This document shows, piece after piece, positions 47,621 to 58,075 of a stretch of 64,000 bases of DNA. Location of the stretch: contig CM055823.1 in the NCBI GenBank assembly GCA_029582265.1, forward strand, positions 2,108,001 to 2,172,000, read 5' to 3'. Position numbers and translations under genes: made by a program. The number at the start of each line of letters is the position of its first letter. Positions within the stretch are counted from its first letter, which is position 1. This stretch comes from Zoroaster sp. YZ-2022 (Eukaryota > Echinodermata > Asteroidea > Forcipulatida > Zoroasteridae). The notes beneath the pieces were generated by a model that saw only the letters and a list, made by a program, of their open reading frames with translations, had not been told where the DNA came from and did not search any database.

Positions 47621-48186
47621 CCCTCCTACTTCTGTTGCCTTTTTCATATACATGTAAGTTGATCCACTATTTGAAACCATTCGCTTTTGTGGTTTTTGAA
47701 TGGTGAAATAACTGTGTACAGTATTGATTCCCCAAATGGTTTGGAATGGTAGGTCAGCTAATGCAAAACCTTGTTTGGATACTTCTAAGTGGTGAATCAA
47801 TGGACCCTCTATGCCGGTGACATGAGTAAATGGTTTTGAATGACAGGTCTGCTATACCCTAAAGACCCTTGTGCCATTTTTAAGTGGTAGATCAATTACT
47901 TGTACACTGGCCACCATGTGTTAAAACTCCATAGGGTACTGAGATGATGGATAGACCACTTTATCTACATAATGCAGGTTTTGTTTTTTGTTTTTTGTTT
48001 TTCACCTTGGTGAAACACACCAAGGTGTAGTGTATCCACCATTCAAAACCATTTGAATGGATATGAATGGTAGCAAAGCTTGCTGCCAACACTGTTCAAA
48101 TGGTATCACCAGGTGTGTACAAAACCAATGGGCATTTTGGTAAGTGGAAATTTTGAATGGTTTCAAAGGGTCAAACAGTAGGAGGG
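47621..48186. mobile_element. TTAA-flanked MITE (piggyBac-like) nested in the LTR
   Basis: TTAA (47,617-47,620), CCCTCCTACT...AGTAGGAGGG, TTAA (48,187-48,190). The interior repeats ACCATTTGAATGG-type words in both orientations (for example near 47,670, 48,050 and 48,150). A 384-bp relative lies at 62,058-62,441. Nesting shows it is younger than the LTR. Confidence 0.9.
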
Positions 48187-48388
48187 TTAATATTTATATA
48201 TCTTGTCGTCTTGCTTTGTTATTGCTGGTTTGTTGGGTATTTGTTAGTTGGTTTTTATACCAATTTGCATATATTTTCTCTGCCGTGTGTAACTTTTAAG
48301 TTCACACGTAACAATACCCTTTGATTAAGCCAGGACTCTAAGCTGCCGTAGAAAGTACAGACCAGTTTAAATAATGTTGATTAATTAA

Positions 48389-48565
48389 CCCTAGCCCCCT
48401 AGGTATTCTGACTAGGAACCTTCCTTAATCCTACAAAGTCTTCCAGTGCATTTTTTGAAACATGCCTGTATCTTCAAAATGCACTAAGCATTTCCATTGG
48501 TCTTTTATAATTCAGCACTTAATGGCCTGTACTTATTGCCAGGTAGTGATATGGGGTGGTTAGGG
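48389..48565. mobile_element. TTAA-flanked MITE, 177 bp
   Basis: TTAA (48,385-48,388), CCCTAGCCCCC...GGTTAGGG, TTAA (48,566-48,569), inserted in the unit 3 flank where unit 1 has an uninterrupted TTTTTAAGGAGATG. Its left 40 bp (TAGGTATTCTGACTAGGAACC) is the unit that is arrayed at 61.6-62.8 kb. Confidence 0.75.
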
Positions 48566-48569
48566 TTAA

Positions 48570-49860
48570 TAAGGAGATGAATTTACATTATTTGAGGAAT
48601 CTAGTTGACATGGTAACATTATTAAGAAGTTTGGTTTAGGTGTATGCATGAAAGTTTTGATGAATTGCCAAGTTAGTATTTTCTTGGTTTTTCATATTTT
48701 TAAAAGCCATAGAATTGGCCAGAGGGCTGTCTGGGTGTCTTTTGGACACCCTGTTTCATCTGTCATTTACATGTAAAAATATTGTAAGTGAACAATTTGG
48801 ACACCCTGTTTTGTAATTTCCAGCTCATTTGGATACCCTATTTCTGAATTCTGGCTAACACCTTGATTTCAGCTTTTATTTTTGTCTGAAGGAAGAGAAA
48901 GACTATTGTTGGACTTAATCTTTTGCTCACTCAGCAGAATACTTTTCTTAACTCAGTATTTTGTGTAAAGTCAAGCTGGTAGATTTCCTTGTATTTTAAG
49001 AGTATTTCATAACATAATTTACTTGATTCCTTTTGGAAAAGTGGTTCTGATTTTATCAGATTTAGATACAACTTGGTTTCTGTGCATTTATATTTTGTAT
49101 TTGTATTTTAATTAACATTTATAACTTAATTATGATTATTATTTTGTTTTTGTCTTTTACCAAAATTTACAGGGAAGTCTATAATTGTGCTTTGTAGTAA
49201 TCCACTTTGAGGTCAGCGTTGGTTTTTGGTTTTATTATTTTGAAAATATTTTTACAATTTGAGTTTAGGATTTAAGTTTTCTTTAATATTTTAATAAGTG
49301 ATTTTTAACCATTTTTTGTTAAAGTTCATTTCTTGATTGCTTGAATATCTTTATGCATTCATCAAATGTTTTACATATCTAAGTTTGATATTTAAGTTTT
49401 GATTGGAAAGTAAATAAAATTGTTATATTTTTGTAAGCATTCAAATCAAGTTTGTCTCGTTCCGACTCACAAGTATTTTGTCTCAATCCTTCAGAACTAG
49501 TGTTAATTGCCCTCCCACATTTGTTTATATATCAGTACTGTTAATCTTGTGAACTATTTTTTTCCAAATTACATCTTTATTTGTGTACAAAAGAGGATAT
49601 AGTTCCAATAATTTTCAATGAAAAGCACTCGGGACGGCACGCCGTCAATAACCCCCCGAAAACATTCACTCTCAGCGTTCCCGTTGAATAACATTTCAGT
49701 GGACTGAATGGATTTATAAAAGTGGGTTTTTCCTGAAAATAGTTAATCTATAATTTTGGGTAAACGTTGGTTAATTAAAAAATTAATTAAATAATTGGTT
49801 AAGCAAAAAAACGATCCTAATGACGCCCATCCCCCGCCCCAATCAAGGATCTAGACAGCT
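48570..49860. other. 3' flank of unit 3
   Basis: Collinear with units 1, 2 and 4, without interruption across the sites where the LINE and the Helentron-like copies lie in unit 2 (48,950 and 49,136). The GACGGCACGCCGTC hairpin is at 49,633-49,646. No gene. Confidence 0.8.
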
Positions 49861-51954
49861 CGGCTACAGGTGTACCAATCAAAGGATTTCATTGGACACG
49901 AACGCTTTGTGCTGAATATCAAGGTCAAAGTTCACCATCGGGAAAAAATGGCGGCTGCGCGCCGCCAGCGATTTTTTTTTGCAAACAAGAATTGCCATTC
50001 CGCGATATTTCAGCCAATCAGATGTCTTATACATATTCATGACCTATTCTATCAGTCTCAAAACACTTAAATCTCTGGCTAGCCCAACATACCAATGAGC
50101 TACCAAAACAAAGTCCGAGGCAGACCAGAGACTCTGCCAGAAACTTGGAATGTAAACAAACCAACCCAAAGCCATACCTTGGCTGATGATAGTAATCACA
50201 TATCAGTTATACTGTACAAGGCATGAATAGACTACTGTGCGTTTGGAACACAGTATTGATAAAATCGAAAGTGAATTTAATAATATAATTACCGGTACTA
50301 ACAATTGATATGGAAACTAAGAAAACTGCAGTTTCACTCAGCTGAAGGCATATGTCTAGATGGTCTTAATCTGGAATACTTGAAACCAGTGATACAGTGA
50401 ATTTAGGGTTTCTAATTCTCATTCAGGTTGATGACTGAACACTGATGGTGATCTATGAATTTACAAACAACGCGGAAATAATATTTTTTACAACAAGGTT
50501 TACAACAAAATGATTAGTGGAAACTAGGTTAATTCTGAAACCTCCATTCATTACATTACAATAAAAGTGTAAGCAAACTGATCTAACTGAACCAGCAACA
50601 ATACAAAAGTGGGAAATACACTAAGTAAAAAAATGATAAGAATTAAACAATAATCAGAAAGAAAGTAAAATAATCCAGTCAGAATTAACTGAATCAACTC
50701 TAGGTCAACATCCAATATAAAAATGTACGTCTCAACTAAATCAGAAAAACAGAAGGAAAGTAACACTATAAATGAAGTATTAATAAATGTCAAAACAATT
50801 TATCATGATTGGCAATTCTTTAAATACAACTGTTACAACTGGTCATCAACTTAAAATTAACTATTTATTACACTTTTATAGCAGACATTCCTCAAACCTC
50901 GAGTCTGAGTCATTTTATATGGTGATTGAAGTTACAATGAAAGTCTATACACTTTTCAGAAAATAATAAAATATATAAAAAAGAATGGTTTTTCTAATTT
51001 TACCTGGATTTCCAGGTTATAACAATTAAGACTTAATTTTAGCTTTGAACTCATGAACTGTAAGAAAGTCTTTTCTGTAGTAAAAATATGTTAGGAATGT
51101 ATTTCTTGATGCATAACTGCAGCCTACGAAAGCTTCAGCAATAGTGAAAATAGGTTCAGTGTTTGTATTTATTATGTGAAATTCAGTGTCTCATAAACTT
51201 TACAAATTTATTTGGAAAAAATAGTTATACTGAAATTATAGACAAAAAACATATAATGGTTGATGCTTTAAACAAGTTTATATAAAAATAGAATCATTTG
51301 ATTTTATTTGTTTGTGTCCTTTGCTAAATATCTTTCATCTAGCCCCCACCCCCATATAATTACATTATTGTGTGCCCATGAATTAGGGTATGGTTCCGTG
51401 TTAAATAGCTTGTTGTAAAAGAGGCATCAGTATATAAAACGCACAAATTATTTTTAACCACGTTATTTCAACTCAGTACCACCATGGAGGAAAAAATAGA
51501 CCACTATAGAAAGCCTATATGCATAGCCTATGGCACCAAGTTGTTATTTCAACCTCAATCAGCATACATACATGTAAGTTATTTCATTTAACTACGTACG
51601 CATATTGCATTTGGATATCATTGCTCATGCTGAATGCGCGCACCAGTTCTTGCTGCAAGAAGTTTCAGTACATTACTGCACGTACACTGTACATTTACAT
51701 TACGTGTACACGTACAGCACATGGCGCGTATGTATACTCGTAAATAATAAAAGAATTATAATATGCGCGCGCGCCTGATCAGCAGTGTGCCCTGCTGGCA
51801 TCTAATATGGCGTTATCAATATTCTACGTCATCTTAAAACGCCAACGCCATGATTGGCTGAAATATTGTGGGATGGCAATTCTCGTTTGCAGAAATAACA
51901 GTGCGCGGCGCGCGCGTCAGGCAGGATCGATTGATGGCATGGTACATGTGTTCA
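49861..51954. other. No gene seen
   Basis: Unique-looking AT-rich sequence. An 80-codon hydrophobic minus-strand frame at 50,551-50,793 reflects AT-rich composition. I do not support a gene. Confidence 0.5.
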
Positions 51955-52235
51955 ACCAGCCTGCCTCGAGCCAGCCAGCCTGGGCGCGAGCCGAGTTAAA
52001 TTGCGCGAGCCAGCCAGCTGCGCGAGCTAGCTAGCTGCGTGAGCAGCCAGCTGCCGAGCCAGCTGAAGGCGCGAGCTAGTTATTGCGCGAGCTAGCTAGC
52101 TGCGCGAGCTAGCCAGCTGCGCACAGGCTAGCCATTGCGCGAGCTGCGCGAGCTTGGGTTAGTTGCGCGAGCTGCTGGCTGCGCGAGCTAGCTACGCGCG
52201 AGTCAGTTAGCTGCGCGAGCTAGCTACGTATAGCA
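51955..52235. repeat. GC-rich palindromic array GCGCGAGCTAGCTAGCT
   Basis: About 14 degenerate units of 17-22 bp built on GCGCGAG and AGCTAGC/CAGCCAGC. Each unit is largely self-complementary. GC content is well above the surroundings. Confidence 0.85.
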
Positions 52236-52337
52236 AGCCTCAGCGTGACGTCAGATCTTCAGGCGAAGTACCGTAGCACAGGTAGGTGCCTGCACGCGTA
52301 TAAGGCCAACAAAAAATATATGCTGAAACTGGTCGGG

Positions 52338-53110
52338 CTTTTTTTTTTTTTTCCGTCATTCATAGGCCTATTTATTAATGAAATTTACCAATTTTTGTGT
52401 ATAAAACATAATACGTTTGATTTGTGAAATTCTTCCACTAAATTTAATGGTACCCAAGACTCAATCTACAATCGAATTATTCTTGCCCTCACATGGTGCA
52501 CTGCCTTTTGCGCACACTGTGTGCCAACGATTGCGACTCAAAATCTCTACACTGCTTTCCAACTCGAACGGCCCTCGCATGTTTTCCACTGGCTCGCGCA
52601 CTGCTTTTGTATGTCAACGATTGCGACTCAAATCTTGCCACTAATGCTTTCAATTAAATGGCCTCTCACACGTTGTTGTGCACTGGCTCCCCCGCACTGC
52701 ATGTGTGTCAACGATTGCGACTTGATCTACACGTTTTTCAAAATTCGAATGGGCACTCACATGTTGCATGTTGCTATATTGCAGCGCAACAGTGGATGAA
52801 TTCTGTTGCAGTCAATCACAAAGCGAAAAGTAGATCTACCCGCACTATTCAGCAAAATATCAAGAATAAGTCTATATGGATTTCCCCAAAATGTTTGTTT
52901 GAACAACATTTACCAGACCAGTACCACCGGGTTTTATTCTTTAGGTACTTGTAGCATACCTGTAAGATCATTGTCTTGAAAAAACATGGTATGTGTGTTT
53001 CAAAGTTCCAATGCATTTTAATCTTAACTAAATGACAGACAAGGAGGAAGAAAAAATCCCGACCGACTGACCCCTTCAAATATTTTCACTGAGGGCAATC
53101 CTGCAAAAAT
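52338..53110. repeat. Start of collinear block B: T-rich repeat, 91-94 bp array, dispersed repeat copy 3
   Basis: The T-rich repeat (52,338-52,445), the tandem array (52,445-52,770) and the CCAATGCATTTTAATCTT repeat (52,955-53,110) occur in the same order and orientation as 6,900-11,440, without the 3.7-kb interval seen there. Confidence 0.75.
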
Positions 53111-54900
53111 GTTTTTTTACAGCGGCCTGAATAGCGGGAATATAAATTATAGCTAGCTACAGAGAGAGGGCGTTGTGATTAAGGAAACACCTTCTCCATA
53201 GCGGTTGTTTGACGAGTGCGTGAGCGCGATAGTCCAGGGCACCGTGCATGACGTCACCAAGCGCAGGCTCATCACATGAGGCCCATTTTTACGAATTCTC
53301 AATTCGTCAAAAAATGAACTACGGAGAGAGGTTAATAAAATCAAACGTAATAAACAGCATTTTTTGTTGCACACACTGATGTCGATGTTTTATACCCACC
53401 TGCTTACAATTATTATGAGGAACATCGCAAACACTGTGACTCGATATAGCGCCTGCACGCACAAGCAAAAATATGCGTGTTGCAAATGGGTTCTCAACCG
53501 GGCGCCGCGCAATACCACAGATCAAACACTGAAGTCAGACTAGAATGAGACACGAAGGCTTTAAGCGGCGTTGGGCGGTGCGGCGGTTTCGGCCGCGCCG
53601 GCTCAGGTTTTAGTATTAATAGCTATAGCGCTAGCCAGGCCGGCTGGCCGGCCGCACTCACCACGTTGTGGACTTTGAAGAATATTCATAGGTATAGATT
53701 TATTATATGTGTTACATTTATATTATTTGTGAATTAACATAGATATAGAAATGTAACGAAATTACTCTGTGAATAAATAATGCCAATTTATGTAAACTGT
53801 AGATGTTAAGGCATCGTTTGATAGTGTGAACCATAGATTACAACAACAGCTTACTTTTCCTGTCTCGCAGTCGTGCTGATTCAGTCAGTGATATTTTTAC
53901 TGATGTGATATGGCCGATTAAAAAAAAAAACATTTTTGCTAATTTTAGCGTCCGGGTTTCTTGAAAAAAGGAAGGAGGAAGGGCTTTTTATTTTTATTTA
54001 TTGATTGATTTTAGATGGCTGCAAATTTTTTAAATAAATTTCTTCGAACCATTGACGAGCTGTTTCTTCCACCGTTCAAACACACAATAGTTTAATGAAA
54101 GAAACATGTTGGACAAGACATTGAACATGTTTTTACAGTGTATTTTATTAAATAAGTTTGTTCAGTAGTATTATAACCCTGTAGCTCACTTCTTCACAAG
54201 GAATAAATTTAAAGTTGGAAAAAATAAAAATATCTTTTTGTTCGGATTTACACGCTACGCATTAAAACCATTTTGAGCTCTTTTTTAATATTTAAACCCC
54301 AACTCCCTAAGCATTGTTAGTGAACAATAAAACCTTCAAAAACTCCAACTGCTTTTTGTTGTTCAGGGAGTCAGGGGTTTTGACGCGATAAGTTACACAA
54401 CATATCGGCAGCCATCATCCACTTAGCTGTCTATGCACATGTGGTTGAAGCCGAGAAATCACGCCTGCCTCAAAGAACGTTAGATTTAATTAAAATCTGC
54501 GTGATAATTAGCCGAGAGTTTAGCTGCCGCTAGCTTCAACGGCCACCCATGTCCTGCGCTGGTATGGTATATAGCGGCACCCGTCTCAACGACTTGTCCC
54601 CGAGTCTAATGGAACATGCATGTACGCACTTTGCTTTGTATGAGCTCATACCGTCTGCTTCTGACTGGCAATGACGATAAAAGTACGTATCCGTCCCAAA
54701 TCAGACTAACGTTAGTAGTAACATAGCTCACATGGTAGTACAAAGTCATGAAGGATGACGGCCCACACACAGGAAATAAATTTATTTTCTGATGGGATCG
54801 GTTGACATTTTACGTTTTTTTAATCTCATTTTAATGGTGAAAATAAATAAACAGTAAATCCCTCAAAAAGGAAAAGCGGGCAGGGACGCTAAACATGTTT
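53111..54900. other. Insert-like interval in block B, no gene
   Basis: Between two poly-T boundaries that are adjacent in block A (11,415-11,440) lie about 1.8 kb. They include a GC-rich palindromic stretch (GGCCGGCTGGCCGGCC, 53,636-53,655), the 53,760-53,895 dispersed repeat and a miniature element at 54,296. No coding region is supported. Confidence 0.5.
54296..54378. mobile_element. 80-bp miniature element CCCAACTCC/GGAGTCAGGG
   Basis: Preceded by TTAA (54,292-54,295). Its interior GCATTGTTAGTGAACAATAAAA matches 62,446-62,523, which has TTAA on both sides. The right TTAA is lost here. Confidence 0.6.
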
Positions 54901-54904
54901 TTTT

Positions 54905-56870
54905 TTACTTGCCGCCAGTAATGGTATTTTCGATAATGTCATAAGACATCTTCGACCTTTTTCGACAACTCAACTCACGACTCAATAAGACAACATTTTG
55001 GGACTTTTGAGCAAAGAATGTTGCTTTTGAAAGTTTCTAACGAACACATCCAGTGAGATGCTGCACTGGTATTTCCGTTTGCTTAAAAAAACATTGTGTA
55101 CAAGTTTTGTGTTGTTCAACACTCTGTCCAAAATAGTGTGGTTTGTCAACATATTACTTGTCAAACAAGTTGATTTATTTGCGAAGGCATATTCAGTGCA
55201 CTTAAAAAAGTCAAATTGTCAAACCTTACAACGTATAGTAAGTACATTTACAGTTTCAAAATGAGTTGACCGTTTGTGACTGTGTTACTTTTCTGGTATT
55301 GCTCAGGGTGGTCAAATGACAGTAAAAAGGTCAAAATGCCCCTATGTACATTTGGGTCAACAGTTAAAGGTCCCAGAAGAGTGTATTTACCAAACTTTAT
55401 TTATTGGTGCTGTTATATTGATTGGTAAGAAATTTTAAAATGTTTAAATGTTTTTTTTGTGTCGAGGGATTATTAATTGTTTATCTAAGAATAAAAAATT
55501 GATCCTCGAATTTTCGAAGTTTTAATGAAACGTTCATGATGTACACAAAGGCAGAGAATTTTACATCGCGAGCTAGGCGGTATGGTTGCGCCAGACTTTG
55601 ATCGGACAACAGTTCATCAATTATAGAGGGTCGAGTTGTCCCTGTCACGGTACAATGCATGCTTAGCTGTCATGCACACACAGACGTATTTTAGGCTGTA
55701 TACGGAGAATTACCTACGAAAGCTAGCAGTAACATGTCCGAAAGAGAGGAGATATCCAGAAACACAGCGCAAGCCCCCCATCATGCGGTTGGAACACACA
55801 CCGAATGAAGGCACGTTAACATTATGGTGTTATTTTATGAAATAACAGAAACAGTTGTCAAAGTTCTGATCATTAAAAAAACTCAAACAAGCGCAGCATA
55901 ATGAGAAAGGTTGAAGTTTTTATGTTGTTCAGCCCCGATATAAAAATCAGACATTATGTTTTATTAATGCGGAAAAATCATCAGCATGTTTTCATGCTCA
56001 ACACTGGAAAATGGTGAGTTGGGTGAACATTTCGTTTCACCGAAGGTACTGGGGTTTATGCATGGGAGTATTACTAAATGGCCACTGTTCTGAGTCTTTA
56101 TTGCTTTAAAAACACTCTTCTTTCTCGTTGGAGCCTTCACAGCCTTCGTACTTAGCGGAATATCGTTGGAATTGCATATGGTAGCAGCATGGCCTTATAA
56201 AAGCCATAACGAACTGGCTGTGAAAGCCCGTTTGAAGCATGTCTCGTCGTCTGTCTGCAAGTGCTGTGGATCGCGTATAGGAATTACCTGGAGTGTACGT
56301 CACAAATTTTATATTAATGAGAGGATATGGGTATCGAAAAGCACCCCCCAAATTCTGGGGTAAAATTAATAGATTTGTATGGTATAAACGTGAGGGAAAA
56401 TTTACAATGACAAATATATGTTCCAGTAGGTATATTTTATTGTATACAATGAAAACACCTATTTCATAGCACCTTTTAAAATGGGCAGTTGACTGGTTTG
56501 GACCTCTGAGCAACTTACTCCTAAAGTGCAGCTATAGTAGGAGGGTTAATGTTAATTATTTTCCTTGTCATCAGTTGCTTTTGATCTTTGTTTATTTGAT
56601 GAAATTATTTATAAAGCATTATGACAGTTAAATAGAGTGAAAACTTGGTATAAAGCAAATTAACTGTTTATCCAATATGTACATTTGATCTGGTTGGGAA
56701 AAATAAGGTCATCGCATCTATTTTGAAGCTGACCTATACTGTACAGACCAGAAATAAGAGACCTTTTGTGTGCTAAGAATTGTGCCAACAATTAACATGC
56801 ATGACCAGATGAGTGTTTATCATTCTATTTGCTTTATTGTGGTGGTTTGATGATCTTGGTCGTGCAATTA
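54905..56870. other. 5' flank of zinc-finger unit 4, interrupted
   Basis: Collinear with 11,450-12,460 of unit 1, with an approximately 1.1-kb insertion (55,370-56,475) between CAACAGTTAAA and AAAATGGGCAGTTGACTGG, which are adjacent in unit 3 (44,405-44,430). The insert has AAAGGT/ACCTTT at its edges and no recognised gene. Confidence 0.6.
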
Positions 56871-56898
56871 GCATCTGGTGTTTCAGAAGAACAGTAGC

Positions 56899-58075
56899 TA
56901 TGGAAATAATGGAAAAAACTCAATTACTCTGAGCTTTGTGGTGAAGAAGGTACACAGAACTCACATCTCAACAACACATTGCAAACCACATATTTGTAGA
57001 ATCTGTAACATAGCTTTCGAGTCAGGATGGTCTTCAAAGGCACATGGGCTGTCATCATGAAAAGAAGAAAATATACAAATGTGACACTAGTGATAAAAAA
57101 CCACCAAAGGAGTCAAGTGCTAGAAAAAACATTTGGTTTGTGACATTTGTGATCAAACGTTTGCTTACATAACCACCCTAATATGTCACCAACGGATTCA
57201 CACTCGGAGAAAACCATTTTGTTTGTGACATTTGTGGTGAAGATTTCTCATTCAAGTGCACCTTTCACGTCATCAGCGGCAGCATACTAATGAGAAACCA
57301 CACAAATGTGACATTTCAGCACTAGATAAAGAGTTTATGCAGAAAAGCTCATCTTAAAAGCCATCAAAGGATTCACACTGGAGAAAAACATTTGTTTGTG
57401 ACATTTGTGGTCAAGCTTTCTCTCAGTTAAGTAAACTTTCATGTCATCAGTGGCATCATACTAATGAGAAACCATATAAATGTGACATTTGTGATAAAGA
57501 CTTTACGGTAAAAGCCTCTCTTAAAAGCCACCAAAGGATTCACACTGGAGAAAAACAATTTGTTTGTGACATTTGTGGTAAAGCTCTCAGTCAAGTTTAC
57601 TTTCATATATCATCAGTGGCAGCATACTAATGAAAAACCATATAAATGTGACATTTGTTATAAAGAGTTTACGGTAAAAGCCGCTCTTAAAAGCCACCAA
57701 AGGATTCACACTTTAGAAAAACCATTTGTTTGTGACATTTGTGGTAAAGCGTTCTCTCAGTCAAGTTTACTTTCATATCATCAGTGGCAGCATACTAATG
57801 AGAAACCATATAAATGTGACATTTGTGATAAAGAATTTCCGGTAAAAGCCTCTCTTAAAAGCCACCAAAGGATTCACACTGGAGAAAAACCATTTGTTTG
57901 TGACATTTGTGGTAAAGCTCTCATTCAAGTACAACTTCATCTCATCAGCGGCTGCATACCAATGAGAAACCATATAAATGTGGCATTTGCGATAAACATT
58001 CGTCCGAACACTCGCTCTAAAAGCCACCAAAGGATTCTACACTGGAGAAAAATCTTTTTTAGCATCTGGAGATAA
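56899..58075 (+). pseudogene. C2H2 zinc-finger gene, unit 4, frameshifted
   Basis: The acceptor site is changed (TTTATTGTGG). The start ATGGAAATAATGG leads to a stop within about ten codons because of extra A residues. The leader finger and the first fingers are broken. From 57,560 to 57,935 a clean stretch holds about four to five fingers ([48 protein letters not shown]) before another shift. Linkers TLEKP and TNEKP occur. The 3' tail from 58,040 matches units 2 and 3. Fewer fingers than unit 3. A nonfunctional copy is likely, with sequence error contributing. Confidence 0.75.

Larger units (their letters stand above)
47176..48313. mobile_element. Solo LTR (about 568 bp without the nested MITE)
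   Basis: TGTTATGGCTGC...CACGTAACA begins TG and ends CA with TGTTA/TAACA ends. ATAC (47,172-47,175 and 48,314-48,317) flanks it. Units 1 and 2 have the uninterrupted ATACCCTTT, which proves the insertion and the 4-bp duplication. A TATATAAA lies 110 bp inside. No polymerase genes are adjacent, so it is a solo LTR left after recombination. Gypsy-like by duplication length, otherwise unassigned. Element strand is probably plus from the TATA position. Confidence 0.85.

Noticed and set aside
50551..50793. 80-codon frame rich in Leu, Phe and Ile, like a membrane protein
   Set aside because: Composition effect of AT-rich DNA on the minus strand. No conserved counterpart or flanking gene signals.
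56106..56513. 135-codon minus-strand frame
   Set aside because: It falls within the insertion in the unit 4 flank and crosses its edge into unit sequence. No domain or conserved counterpart was found.
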